Shown: positions 45,684-59,089, counted from the first letter of the stretch. The stretch: DNA of 64,000 nt from Hypsibius dujardini (GCA_001579985.1 LRSR01014085.1:1-64000), one strand, 5' to 3'. A program made the numbers and translations. Notes: a model not told the origin generated them from the sequence alone.

Positions 45684-46356
45684 ACGTGACGCATCATCGA
45701 GGCTGCACCGATTGTTTTCGCTCCGTGTGCTTGCCTAACCAACATCGTGGCATTATAATATCTGTCTCCATCCGCTTCTGTAGGGCTGACTGTAATACTA
45801 TTCCTGGATTACTCTGTCCTCAGAATTTCAAGCTTTGTCAGGACCTGGAAACGCCCTTCTACCCAGAGCTTAGTAGTGCGCACCGATGCCTGCTGGCGTT
45901 TGTGCTACTGGGCAAAGGTGCCCAATATAGAAAGATCATTGGCTGAGTTCACCTATGAGCGGTACGATCTTGGTAAGGATAAAAATCCCTACCGTCTGCC
46001 TGCAGAGCCGGTTACGTAGCTTCTTTATCGTTCATTAAGCTCCCGCAAGTCTCGTTTTCTCAGGACCTTCGTGTACTAGATGAACATTTGAAGTAACCTT
46101 CTCGTATTTTTTCCTCTCAAACGCCCATGTTCCTCTACTTCCCGTGGTTTTCCTGTAGCGGCGCCATCCAACTCAGTGTCAGCTAAAGCCCACTCAAGTT
46201 TTTTGCTAAAAGTGCTAGGAAAGAAATTTCTTTTGCATCTTTAGAACATCACCACAACTCCTTTCGAGCGGGAAACTTGAGAGTGCCGGACATGGCGGAA
46301 CGGAATTTTCGGCGATTTCGTGAGATCCATGAGGGAGACGGGGTTTTGATAGTCCA
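45684..46356. other. Spacer before the Ly6-like gene
   Basis: An open stretch reads GLLCPQNFKLCQDLETPFYP at about 45800-45870, without a supported exon structure. Nothing else recognised. Confidence 0.35.
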
Positions 46357-47206
46357 TCATAGCCGATTGCTCAGAAGTAGAACGGCAAAAAACGCCTTCC
46401 AGACTACTCCCAGTCTCAATTTGTCGGAGCGATTACAGCCAGCCCCGTCGCAAATACAGATTACACCATCAAACATGAAACTTTTGTACAGGCTGGTGTT
46501 CTTATTCAAAACGTGAACACTCCGACATCCCGGCTGAAGGTCCGGCAGCAATCCAAAGGTGCCCCAGTCACTTTCCTGGTGGCATGAGCGATGAATACCT
46601 AACACAGAGAATCGCATGCTAATGTTATTACACAAATTGCTTACTCTACGACACACTAGTACGCAGCGATTCCACAAGTTCGCAGCGATTCCACAAGTTC
46701 GCAGCGATTCCACTAGTACACAGTGGTTCCACAAGTACGCAGTGGTTCCACAAGTTCGCGGCGATTCCACAAGTTCGTAGTGGTTCCACTAGTTCGCAGC
46801 GATTCCACTAGTACGCAGTGGTTTCACAGGTATGGGAGCAAGTTGCTGAGAGATCATCACCTGTTGCATTCATCTCGGCGCCGTCCTGTCGAACGACATT
46901 GCGGGTCCCATTCACCTTGAGGCAATATTTACTTCCTGACCAGTAGTCCTGGCAGTCGACCAGCTTGTACTCCCTGGCATGCTCACAGCTGTCGGCTTTC
47001 GTATAGTCACAAATGTGGCAAACTTCCGAGAAGGCTAGAAAAATTAGTTGTCTTAAGTGTTAGATATTCCTTATCAAAACATATGAACACTATTCGGAGT
47101 ACACATGTAATTTCATCTGTACGACCTTACCTCCGCCAGCAAAAACTCCAATTACAGTGGATAATACCCACAACGATTGCTGTGGGGAAACCATTTTATG
47201 GAACAT
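46357..47206 (-). CDS. Ly6/uPAR-like GPI-anchored protein
   Basis: Secreted three-finger protein, probably tethered to the cell surface by GPI, of the broad quiver/crooked/Ly6 type. Exons on the minus strand 47206-47131, 47034-46861 and 46598-46357 give 163 residues in frame. Exon 1 is a signal peptide (MVSPQQSLWVLSTVIGVFAG; an ATG twelve bases further up is also possible). Exon 2 reads EVCHICDYTKADSCEHAREY and VDCQDYWSGSKYCLKVNGTR, with paired Cys typical of the first finger and an N-x-T site. Exon 3 has SCHQESDWGTFGLLPDLQPG and the hallmark CICDGAGCN close to the C-terminus, then a basic spacer and a hydrophobic tail (VVWKAFFAVLLLSNRL) as in GPI signals. Intron 2 is filled by a minisatellite. 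The exact subfamily cannot be fixed by eye. Confidence 0.82.
46655..46830. repeat. 19-bp minisatellite in Ly6-like intron 2
   Basis: About nine copies of GTTCGCAGCGATTCCACAA with variants (CAGTGGTTCCACTAGTAC). It fills most of the 262-base intron and ends about 30 bases from the exon 2 donor. Confidence 0.88.
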
Positions 47207-47483
47207 AAGGGTCCGGTCAAATTATCACGATCAATTTTCCCATCGTCGTCTATTTGTACTACAAGGAGCTCGCAGGATTGTGCGTATCGTCTCCAGTACT
47301 GAGATCGTAAAAGAAAGGACCCATCGTCACTGTGAAATGTACCATAAAGCTAAGCCACAGCTCAAACGAAATACAACAGCTAAGTGAAATATCAAAGACA
47401 CTGTGTCATGGAAATTACCTCCTTGTTTTATGCTGTGTACACATACATCTACCGCTTGAGCAAACAGATTTGCCGCCATCATG

Positions 47484-47522
<39 letters not shown>

Positions 47523-48302
47523 CACACAGACAGACAGACAGACAGACAGTGACAGGTGAAGATGCCTAGCCAACCCCGCCCATGGTCTCGGAGACGATGG
47601 TGATGCTTCCGCATTTTTATGAGAGGCAACGACGAAAGCGTCGGTCGGAGCAGCAGCTCAAGGGAAGGCAGAAAAAAGACATTGCGTGGGAACGGATGTG
47701 TAGATGACCCACGCCACTCGTGCCGCGACGGTGCGACCAACAACGCGACGCTATAGTCATAAATCGAAACGCCCCCCTTCCTCCCCCATTTTTTGGGACG
47801 CTCTGATTGTCTGTCACGCAAATGTCACGTTACATTTTAACTTTCGGACACTGTAAAATTTTTCGGCACCGCATGAGCAAATTTAAAAAAAGCTCTATCG
47901 CTGTATTAAAACACTGCCCAAGGTTGAATTGCTAAAAGAAGATAGTGGTTGCATAGTTCAAGTCAAGATAGAATGACCATCATCGTTACTAGCTGGGCCG
48001 ATGTCCGCGCGCGTACCTGGGCTTTGTCTGTCAAATGCGCGTGGTACTGTGTTTTAACACGTGTCCTTTTTGCCTTTCTTGCGTGAATGTTAACTGAGTG
48101 CATGGTCGGACGGTCGGACGGTTTTCAAGCGGGAAATTTGGTCAGTGGATAGATACAGTCGCATCACATCCACAGCAGACATATACGTAGAAGTGGATGC
48201 TTTTTGGCTGTCCGGCAGATAGATCTTTGCTGTGTAGCTGCCGTTTTATGTTCCCTTTTCAGCAGCATCGGTCATTAAAGAATCGCTCTTGCTTCGCAAC
48301 AT
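47207..48302. other. Spacer between Ly6-like gene and receptor gene
   Basis: Holds (CA)n at 47486-47524 followed by (CAGA)n to about 47550. A minus ORF (47327-47821) runs through these repeats and is not convincing as a gene. Nothing else. Confidence 0.5.
47486..47552. repeat. (CA)n(CAGA)n microsatellite
   Basis: Pure CACA run followed by CAGACAGACAGA. Confidence 0.95.
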
Positions 48303-49249
48303 TCAGTAGCGATAACCGTTCCCGTTCATGGCGGCCGTCGTCGCCGGTCTGTTCGCGGATCCGTTCACCGATCTATTCGCCGCAGCTCTGCCGGCATGCT
48401 CTGCCCCGTTGTGCGCTGTTGCTCCTGTCTCAGCGGCTCTTCCCTGCCAGAATCTCCGCAAACTCGCGAAACGGTACTTCGCCATGACTGCTATGATGAC
48501 CAGCGGCTCAAATAGCGGCTTCGCCAACGCCCAAGGAAAGTAAATGTTGAAGAACCAATAAAGGTTGGAGAAACCGTTATTCTGCAAATCATAAAATGAG
48601 AAATGGGAAACTTCCGCCTAATAAAAGACCAATTGAGCAACTGAACCCTTCTCCGACGCAACCATCAAAACCCCCAAAGAGTTTCGCTTTTATTGTTACC
48701 TTTAAAACGCGCATTTCGTTGTCTAGCATTAAGGCCAAGATGCCATATGGTCCGATGAAGATGATCAGTCCCGCTAACAGGGCGCATGTGATGGCCACCG
48801 TTTCATGGGTTATCTCGCGAGGGGTCGTTACCGTGGATGGTGATGAGGATTGGTCAGGAATCATAGTCGGGGATATGTAGACGGTCGGATTGAACATTTG
48901 GTTGTAAGGCGGGGGCGATGAAATGTTAATCAAATGGTCCTTATCGTTGTCGTTTATGCCGTTGTCAAACTGCTCCTCGTTGTCTGACCCATTGTTCCAG
49001 ACAGATTCTATGTGATGCTCGTCGTAGTTGGGATTGGATCCGGTACTGTTGTACTGTCCGGACTGAAAGGCAACGGAAGTGACGCTGCAGCTGCTGTTTT
49101 CTTCCACGGATGGGAAAGTCCGACGGGTGCAGATTTTGGCGGTAAACATGTTGATGAGAAATACCAGGCCCAGTATGGAGGGAATAATAAACAACCTGAA
49201 AATTGGAACCTATTCGCACATTTGTGTACTGACAAACAGCCCAGTGTCA

Positions 49250-49319
<70 letters not shown>

Positions 49320-50340
49320 GTGTCTATGTGTCTGTTGTCTGTCTGTCTGTTTTTCTGTCTGTATAGTATTATCGCCTTTTGTCGATTCCACCTGTTGTTT
49401 GAATGGATTATTTAGGTTTATCCAAAGGAACTGCATCAGCCCAACGATTTCTGCTTACCCCAGGCCATCGTGAAGCAGGGCGAATAGACTTTCAATATTG
49501 CAGTAACCAGGTGAGTGTGAGATATCCCATGCCAAATAGGTTATGGGTGCGTGGATGCCCAAACCGACAAACCACACAATAAGGGGCGGCAGCCACAATG
49601 TGAGCAGTTTCGCTCTCGTCGTGAAATAGAAATTCCATTTGAACCAATAGCGTTCGATGAAAAAGGCGAGCAACTGGTGGAGGGTGAGAAGAACAATATT
49701 CCAGGAAGACATGTAGGGCAGAAATGTCGTGCAAAATCGGCTGTGTAAAATGAAAACGGCTTTCAAGTTCATTTCGCAGTCTCTTTCTGATACATCTACA
49801 TCTGTACATTTACGACTACGTGTACCGTATGCTAGGAATTTTTATTATCGGACTTTTAATTAAAATGCCTGGAATGTTTGCTTGTGCCGCCGATGGTTTC
49901 ATGCATGTTTATAACAGAATTTTAGTAAGGAATAGATAAATGTGCAAAATGTTTGAATACCTGAAATAGCAGAACCTCTCGGAAAACGGCCAACCGCTGC
50001 CCAGCACCATATACGCAATCAAATCCCATGGGTCAATCAGCATAATCGACAAGACATTAATCAACAGCTGATTCAGCACCAGCAAATCGAACCCCGTCAA
50101 GCGAGCACTGACCAGCTTAATTTTCGCCACCATCAATCCCAAATTCAGGCAGATGGAGAAAATGGAGCCCATTGCGATAGCGGCGATCAGGAAGGACTGC
50201 GCCGTCAGACCCACCCGGTTCTCCGCGGCGCCGGCAGCTAAGGAAAAATTTCTGAATTCCGCTTCAAACTTCTCAAACGAAGTGTTCTTAATCCACCACG
50301 AGATGAACGCTTCCTCTTTTTCCAAGCTCTTCCTGTCCAT
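48303..50340 (-). CDS. Rhodopsin-class seven-TM receptor, orphan
   Basis: Predicted G protein-coupled receptor in the plasma membrane. Exons on the minus strand 50340-49961, 49740-49459, 49195-48700 and 48581-48303 sum exactly to 478 residues. Seven hydrophobic segments in order: SFLIAAIAMGSIFSICLNLG; LLVLNQLLINVLSIMLIDPW; TTFLPYMSSWNIVLLTLHQL; LLTLWLPPLIVWFVGLGI; LFIIPSILGLVFLINMF; AITCALLAGLIIFIGPYGIL; LYWFFNIYFPWALAKPLFEP. N-glycosylation sites (NTS, NFS) precede TM1. The TM2 Asp, a Cys before TM3 and the TM4 Trp are present. TM3 ends ERYW rather than DRY, TM6 lacks CWxP, and TM7 has KPLFEP where NPxxY is usual. The third intracellular loop is about 130 residues, acidic and Asn/Ser/Pro-rich. 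The C-tail is Ala/Asn/Gly-rich. Ligand unknown. Same strand as NBAS, 434 bases away. Confidence 0.8.
49245..49370. repeat. (TCTG)n microsatellite in receptor intron
   Basis: TCTGTCTGTCTG with TATC variants in the intron between the TM4 and TM5 exons. Confidence 0.95.
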
Positions 50341-50499
50341 GATGCTGATAGAGGAAGAAGACCTTCAGACAAGTAGGAGGATGATGATATATATATTTCA
50401 GCCAGAAAAAATGCAGACAGGCGTAGTTGTGAAATTCGACAAAGACAATTAAAACTAACGCTTGGAGTGGAGTGTCTGTCGCGTATCTAACCGCTAAAC

Positions 50500-50528
50500 A
50501 CACACACACACACACACACGCGCGCGCG
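50500..50528. repeat. (CA)n(CG)n microsatellite
   Basis: ACACACACACACACAC then GCGCGCGC between NBAS and the receptor gene. Confidence 0.9.
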
Positions 50529-50773
50529 TATTGCGGTATTGCGGTCGTATTGCGGTCGTTGTGGAATCAGATAAAGCTCCGGCATTTCCGGTCAAGCCAG
50601 CCAAAACATTTTATCAAGATCCCCTCAGCTGAAGCGACTGTTAAAAACATCCCGCATACATATTGCGTATGTTGCACCCAGCCCTGAAAGTTCTGAGCAC
50701 CCGCAAAACGTTGCAGCGGAAAAACTGCTCAAAAAAATTAAGACAAATACATAAAAAAAGACGTGTTTTACGG

Positions 50774-51505
50774 TTATGGTTTCTTGATATCAGTTAAGAA
50801 GTCCGAGTAGGCCACCAGCATATCGATATCGGCCTTGGTCATGTGCGACTGGATTTGCAGGCCCGAGAAGCTGATGAAGTCGACCCGTCGTGCCTTCAAT
50901 CGAGCAATCAAATCGGGAATCACGCCCAGAAAAGTTTCCACTTCCGTGACGGACATGCCGGATGTGGTGAAGAGGAACTTGATATTGGCTGCCACAACTT
51001 CCCACCCGTCAACGCCGTGCTCTTCAGCAGCATCCACGATCCTGTGTAAAAATGTAGGGTCTCTGGTGGCAGCCGCGCGCAACAGGAAACTTTTGCGGTA
51101 TTCGGCGTTGGCGTGGAACTTCTTCTCGTCCACACCCTTGAGCAAAGACCGGATGGGCGTGACGACAGTGGCAGCGGAAGTGGCGGCAGACGGAGTAGAG
51201 GGTGAGGGGCGCTTCAAATGTACAGACGTGACTGAGGTAGTACCTGTTGCAGATGCTTTTCGCGAGGAGAATGTTTTGGCGTACTTCGAGAAAAGGTCCA
51301 AGAGTTGCACAGTCGTGGTATTTTTGGTCGAAACTCTGGGCGCTGGATTAAAACATTAAAACACTCGATCAGTTAGTGGGAATACCGTCAGACTACCGCC
51401 CCGTATCGCTCCCTAGCAACATGTCTGCATGCCTGCCTGTCTGTGTGTCTGTGTGTCTGTCTGTCTGTGTGTCTGTCTGTGTGTCTGTGTGTCTGTGTGT
51501 CTGTG

Positions 51506-51574
<69 letters not shown>

Positions 51575-52434
51575 TGTCTTTGCCTCTCTGCCTCTCCATT
51601 CGTCTGTCTGCTTGCCAATCCGCCAGCCTGACTATATGTTTTTCTAGTCAAGCTACCATCATGTTATCCTTTGTATATATTACCTCTTGCCAACAGGTCA
51701 TGGCAGGACAAATTCAGCGCATTCTCGATGCTATCTGGCGATTCTCTCAGAACAACCTCCAGACCGTAGAAATACGCGGCAAGACGAGCGATAATGGCCG
51801 TTGGTGGAACGGCGTCGAAAAACTTTTCCGCCGTAGATTTCACGGTTAACGCTCCCAGCGACGCAAGGGATAAACCCACATCGACGTCCAAATAACTCAA
51901 CGCAGTGTCCACTAGAACGCCGTCGATGAAGGCGCTCGAACCACTGCGATGTTCTCCGTCGACCAAAACCTCCAAACCGCTCCCCCTGATCGGGTCTGAT
52001 ATGGCAGACAGCAGCTCTAACCGCTTTTCTGTTTTAGCGAGAGGCTGTGTTTTAGTGCTGCTACTCGGGTGCACGGATGAGCAACAGGGATCAAGGATGA
52101 GCTTAGCGATGGGTTCCACGGAAGCGTCCAATTTAGGAGAGAATTGTTGTGTTGACCGTATACGCTGCAGGCTGATGCGGTTGCGTAGCTTGGCCAAATC
52201 GGTGAGATTGTCATCGGGGCAGTTCGCAACGGCAACCAACAACATGTTTTCTTTGAAGGCAATATCGGTGAAGTCTTCAGCTGCTGCTAGCTTCATGCAT
52301 AGTTCCCACGAGGAAGAACCTTCAAACACAAAAACAGATGAATTTTATTGTCACCCAATCTAATTAACTGGAAAACACAGTATTTAAAACTGAAACATCT
52401 TCTCAAAATTGGAAAAAAATCTAATTTTTCTGAC

Positions 52435-52477
<43 letters not shown>

Positions 52478-53357
52478 CTGTCGGCCTATCTGTTGGCCTG
52501 TCTGTACCTATCTATCTATCTGTCTATCTGCGTATCTGTCTGCTGCTTGCTTGCGGTTTCTCCTGCAGGACTTTACTTACGCTTTTCTTCAATCAGTGTT
52601 TCGCATAAATCACGACAGAATCCGTAGTCACGCCTCTCAAACGCCTTCTCCGCTACTGCTTCCGTAACTCGATTCAAGTCCTTCAAATCCAACATCTTGG
52701 AGAGTTCTCGCAGCCGATCGGGGTGCCGATAGGCCTCCACTTTCACGTCGAGCACTTGCTGGACAAACTTGAATCTATCTTCACTGGTCCACAGATCCAA
52801 CGGTGACGCGTCCACACCCAAAGCATGGAGCACTTTCAAGGCGTCCACCAAACCACTTTCTAGTTTGCCCGTACCGGCAGCCGTTTTCAAAGACGATTCC
52901 AGTTCCAAACACTTTTCTGCAAGCTTAATTTTGGGGTCCTTCCAATTGTCCGCGTTGATGAAGTATTCCTTGGCAGCCGAGAGAAGCTGCCAGGAGAGAT
53001 CAATTCATTAATGCATTGAATAAGCGTAAAATAACCACGTCGAGAAACAAGTCAAAGTCATTAGCAATTAATTTACGTACCTGCTTTGAGCTGATGTCGG
53101 TGGATAATCTGTTGTGAACAATCCAACCCGAATCTCCTGGAATGGCTCGAGGTATAATGGACGGTGCCGATGTGGGTTGAATCGGGAAGAATTTGGCTGC
53201 CAAGTCGATATACTGGTTTTTTCCGGCACTCAGTAATGCGCTTGTGAATAGCTGAAACAGAGATATAGGCATGAATGTTGTAGGAGTTAATTAAAAAGAG
53301 CATGCCTACAGTCAATCAGACAGACGCACAGATAGTCAGACAGGCAAACAAGCAGGC

Positions 53358-53392
<35 letters not shown>

Positions 53393-56300
53393 TGACAGAC
53401 AGACAGACAGACAGAGAGACAGACAGACAGACAGACAGGCAGGCAGGCAGGCAGACAGACAGACAGATAAAAAAAGAGCTACTGGCAGGCCCGCAATCAG
53501 GCAGACGAGCACGTAATTCGACAGTCAGTCGTATATAGAAACTATAAGGCAGTTGCAACTTCTAAACTCAGAGCTTTGTAATCTCTCACCTGCACAACTG
53601 TGGCATCCGAGATCGACAGGAAGACCCTTTTACAAATCTTCACATAACGTCCATAAATATCCCGCCACTCAAGCTCCGTGAACCCTGGCACTTTTTGCGC
53701 CGCGACCTGCAAGATGTGGCTGACGAACTCTACCACGAGAGTTTCATTGGCCTGAACGTCGCGGAGATTCTTCACTGACAATTGCACCCCGAACTGCTCG
53801 GCAAATTCAACACACCTGTAATAAGAAAACATTTGCTGACGTCATCGTCACGGATGTCACGAATGCCATTGCAGCTGACGGAATGAATCTGTACATGATG
53901 AGATCTTGAATGCGGGTGACTTTCTGAAACATGGCGGCATCGCCGTTTGGCATGCTCTCCCGCGACGGCAAGCACTGAAGGATGGCTTTCATCTGGTCCA
54001 GCTGGTCGGTTCGCGGACAACCGAGGATGCACTTGATGGCCAGCTCGACGGCCTCCCCGGGGGATGGTATGGCCGGCTCGGGCAACTGTAAAAGACATGC
54101 ATCTACCCTTAGTACGAGACAAACACGCACGCCCCTAACAAAATTTGGGAGTATTTATGGAAAAGAGATGCTTCGAAACAAATTTCGAAAAAAAGTTTAA
54201 CTGCAATTTTTATTATTGTACTTCTATTTTTTAGCATCTGTTTAACTTTCCCATATTGACGACAAACTCGAAATGCATCGTCTCAGCTGCCATCAGGCGC
54301 TACTTTGTGACTACTCACGCTCAGCTGCCATCAGGCGCTACTTTGTGACTACTCACGCCTAGTTGCCATCAGGCGCTACTGTGTGTGACTACTCACGCCT
54401 GGCAAGGATTGTTGAAAGACTTTCAGACATTTGTCCAGAGTCTCCTGAGGATCTGTCGAGAGTTTGCTCAGGTATTCATCCAACAGCTGATGCTGCGCTC
54501 CTGGTTGTTTCCGTTCACATCGTCGGAGGAACGGCAGCATGCGGCTCCGAAAGGCCGCAGGGAAATTTTTCTGTAACGAAATAAAGCGGAGCTCACAAAG
54601 AAAGACACGTCGACGTACCCAAGCCACACCGACCAGTGAGTTATCTGCATCCCTACCTTGTCGTCCAACAGTTCGAGAATCTGTCGATTTGAAAGTAGCC
54701 GTAGATCAAATAAGCTCAACGAAGTCTGCCCGCCGTCGAAGACCAGTGCCGAAAGTGTGTCCAGCTCGTCTCTAAGGCCGTCTAGCCCCTGACATAAAAA
54801 TTCGGATTCACTGTCTGAACGATTATTGGCATTGACATTTTAGATACAGTTGGCGGAGAAACTTGCTACGGTTCGCCAGTCGTTGATTGATTTGGTGCCA
54901 CAAGGCACGTCTAACATTGCCAGGTTGGAGAGTGAACGGTCGATTGATTGGTTGATTGACTAACGTGAACACTGATAGGCAAGAGGTTGATTGATTGATC
55001 AAACCGAAACATTGCACTTGATTGGCCAAAGTATCAATCAATGCTTTTCATTTTGCACGTACTGCACTAAATCAATCAACGGCTGGCGAACCGCAGCAGG
55101 TTTCTCCCTCAGCTGCATAACCTGCGTAAGTTGAAAAATGGCTAGCGTGTGGTTAAAGAGGTTGGACATACTTCGACCTGCTTTGCCGTGGCCACCTGCA
55201 ACATCTGCTTGGCGTTTTCGATGAGTCCACAGTTGTGTTCAATTTCTCGGATACGATTCTCCGCCCAACGCTGAAGTTTCTCTGCAGTCAATTTACCCCG
55301 ATAGGTTAGGGTCGCCTGAAGAGCTTCCAGGTTCTCTTTGACGGCTAAACTTTCCTGGTCCGAGACATCAGAAAAGGAGCCCTTCCAGCACCAGTCTAAA
55401 ACGCGCGGCGCCGCATGTTGTGTATCCAGCACTTCTCCATTTCTAAAGACAAAACAAAAATACATATCAATTTGTAATGAACGTTAAAGCGTCTGTCTGT
55501 CTGTCTGTCTGTCTGTCTGCTGTCTGTCTGTCTGTCTGTCTGTCTGTCCGTTTGTCTGTCTACGTTTGCGTCCGTCTGAGAGCCAGGCTGTCTTCTTGTA
55601 GATTCCTTCCAACCCCGCGGCGGGAGGTGCTTACAAAATTGAAGGTACAAGGAACTGGTAGCCTTCGGGTGGGCACGTCTCCGGGAATCCGGAAAGAATG
55701 TCCAGCCAGTAGTCCGCCAGTTCGGCATGATGGAGGTACCGCAAAGTGTGCAGCTCCAGAGGCTTGCACTTGTGAGCATACTGAAGAGCGATCCCGAGCG
55801 GTGGTTTTCGGCGCATTTCCGTGTACTCTTCGGCCAGAAAGTAGCGGACCGCCTTTTCGCCACCACCCAGGATCTGCTCGTAAGTGGAGAGGATATTTTC
55901 GAACCGGAGAAGTTGGCGTCGATGTCCGATCATTGCGTGCTGTTCTGGAGTCAGCCTAAAAAGATAGCCAAACATGAAGAGTGTGCAAACTTAAAGCTTG
56001 ACTTAAGCAGCTTAATTAAGGCGAAGTGTCCAGTTCAAAGTGATTTCTAGCGCGGCGACAACACATGATTCGTTCATAACTATGTTGCCACATTCCATAA
56101 TCTACAGGCAGACAGACAAACAAACAGACAAACAGACAGGCAAGGTGGCAGGCAAGCAGACAAACAGAGAGACACAGAAACATACACAGAAACAGAGAGA
56201 CAGAGGAACAGGCAGACAGACAGACCGGCAGAGACAGAGGGCAAGCACAGGCATCAGGAAATAATTACAAGGGGTACGACAGAATAGAAATTTGTTTTTC

Positions 56301-59089
56301 AAAAATGTCGATTCCCTGAAGGATGATCACAATTTGTGAAACGTGTCTTCCGTCAGCTATACAATCCATCTAGCCGAGTTGCCTTTAGTACCTCACATAC
56401 ACCGGTGCATATCAACCCAAGCAATGGTTTTGCGGAAGCCAATTTTACTAATACGGCAACCTCAATTTTGATGGAAGGGACCAGGCCTATTACAACTACG
56501 AGGACTGGCCCCACAAAACGGGCAAACAGTACTACGACGACTAACACTTCGATGACACCAAAAGCTACAAGTGCTCCTACAGTCACTACGACCTTTTGGT
56601 CGACACGCAATTGTGCCCGTACGGATGCAACACCGCTGTGCGTTCAAACCTCTGCAATCCTTACAACGCATCCAACCCAAAAACGACGACCACCCCTACC
56701 ACCACTACAACCCAGAGGACCACCGCCACAACCACCCCGCCAGTAACCGTTCCCTTCCCCAGTGCGTCTAATTACATTTAAATACCTATTACATTACAAG
56801 GTGGCCAATGACTAATTTAACCCTCTTCTTTTCGTAAGGCTGTACACTATGTACAATACTAAAACCATTAGTATACATACATGTATATCTAACAAATACG
56901 AATATACTATGAGAACAATGAAATTTATTAATTTTATTCCAGCTATTATGTGGGCCGAGAATTGCCGTCTGCGCTACAACGGCTGCGGTGGCTCCACCAA
57001 CACTCCCGGTGTTGATCGGACCTTCTGTGGCAGTACATTTAAAGGCCATGCGAACCGACACCTACTACTACTGGATCGGATCGGATTATTACGGGTATGG
57101 TATTTTCGAAACAAGGAACTGCACAGCGACCAACCAGGGCTTGGGGGATAACGCCCTGTACACCGGTGTGAGAGCCCATCGATGCAATGCAGCAAATGCC
57201 ACCGCCAGCACCACTAGAAACGTTGACTCCTGGTCGTTAAGAGCATCATTATCCGCCTGCATCCGACATGTGTGCAAAGCCAATAATCCGCCGTCATTCA
57301 TCATTTCGCATTAGCGTTTGGATTTTCTCAAAAAATATCCCATGTACTAGTCAAAATTTACGAGTAAACGCCATCACTAATCAAAAGCCCATACTTTACT
57401 ACTTTACCACAGTACTACAGTACAGTTTAACTGATTTCAAAACGTAAACGGTAATTGTTCAAAAGTTATTAGAAAAATCACAGAAAAAACAAAGCTGGGT
57501 AATTAAATGTAAAGTGCAAGCCTTGTGGTGCCTTGAAATCTTTGGTCAGTTCAAGCTCTACTAAACTTTTAGTCCACAGCGTCCCTGGCTTATATCCCTT
57601 ACTAGACGGTTTTACACGTTACATTCACACATGTGCTGCCGAATCCACACCAAAAGATCAAACGCAAAGACATCGTCTCCGTCGACCATATTCTGACTAG
57701 CGCTGCGTTTGGTCAGCGCCAACGCGGAACTACTTCAGTGTCGAGCCCAGCGAAAAAGTTACCATCCGCTGGAGCTCATATCTCCTACGTCAATCCGATT
57801 CGGGTTTACCATAACCGATATATTATGGGAGAAGGGCTCTGGAATGGGCCACAGGGTGACAGGGGGCGCTTTGTCGCAAATTAATAGAAAACTGATGAGT
57901 CACTGCGTAGTCAGCGACCTCTATAGTGAGGTCGGATTCCAGGGTGGCCCATTCCAGGACCCTTCCCTCATACTTCGAATTTCGCTCTCGCTGCGGTGGC
58001 ACCCTCAACAATGAGCAGGGTGCTGCGCAGACCGACAGCAGCACCAACCATCATGAAGCCTCTTACTGTGGTCAAATTCAATCCCCGACCAGAATGTCGG
58101 GCACTAGTAGACCCGACGGCACTTACGTTGAGGCATCCAGCGTAAGCTGGAGATCCCCACTGTCAGACGGATGAAATCCGTCTCCACCGCCTCCGCTGGT
58201 ACCATTGTCATTTAACCGACTGATACTGGTGAAATCGGTGAGGCGAAGGCCGACCATCAGAAGTTCCCGAGCCACGTCCGGATTGTCGGGCACACGAGTG
58301 AGACATTCCCGTAGTACCCATGCCGCATTGGTTACTTTGCACTGGAATCGCATAAGAAAGCGCCTTATGTGAAGAAGTAAATGTCAAACCATAACATTGA
58401 AGACGCACTAGGAAATCGGTGATGCTGATTTTGGTGACCTTGCTCTTCATCCAACGCTTCTGATAGACCAAGTCCGTATCGAGATGGAACCGTTCGGCAA
58501 GTACAAGGGCCTCGCCTGTAATGGACACAGTTAGACAAGGACTACAAAAATGAGCGCTTCATTTTCAAATCTACCGTATTGTTCCTCCGCAAGTTTTCTG
58601 GTAAACATTTCCTGGGGAGAGGCTGTTTGAAAGCAATTCAGGCGATAAGAATTTCCCACTTTTTTCTTTTGTAGAGCTTTCACTGGTTTGTCGTTGGCCA
58701 TCCCGAAGCTTTGAAGGACTTCCGTTATTGCGGAGACCGCGGCGTTGTCATCGTCTTCACTCAGCAGACCAATATCATCGCCTGTCATGCTTGCTTCCTC
58801 CACGCTAACATTGCGCTGCCAATTCTTTCCCGTTGAGTTTTGCTGTGTTGGTGAGAAGAATACCAATAGAGAAACGAAAACGGACAAACGTTACCACCAG
58901 AAAGACAGTCAAACAGAAGACAGAGAGCCAGGGAGAAAGACAGGCAACCATGCAGATGACAGCCAGAGACGTATAGATAGTTAAACAGACAGTAAGACAG
59001 ACAGACAGAAAGACAAACAGAAAGACAGAAAGACAGACAGAAAGACAGACATAAAGACAGACATAGACAGACAGACAGGCAGACAGAAT

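Noticed and set aside
45656-45946. Plus ORF starting in the inverted repeat as an exon
   Set aside because: Its first part is repeat sequence; only a short plausible stretch follows, without splice support.
47327-47821. Minus ORF of 164 codons upstream of the Ly6-like gene
   Set aside because: It runs through a (CA)n/(CAGA)n array (VCVCVCV) and shows no domain.
51388-51651. ORFs on both strands with CLSVCLSV / DRQTDRQT repeats (also at 18.1, 49.2, 52.4, 53.3, 59.0, 60.1 and 63.2 kb)
   Set aside because: They are translations of tetranucleotide microsatellites lying in introns of firmly placed genes.
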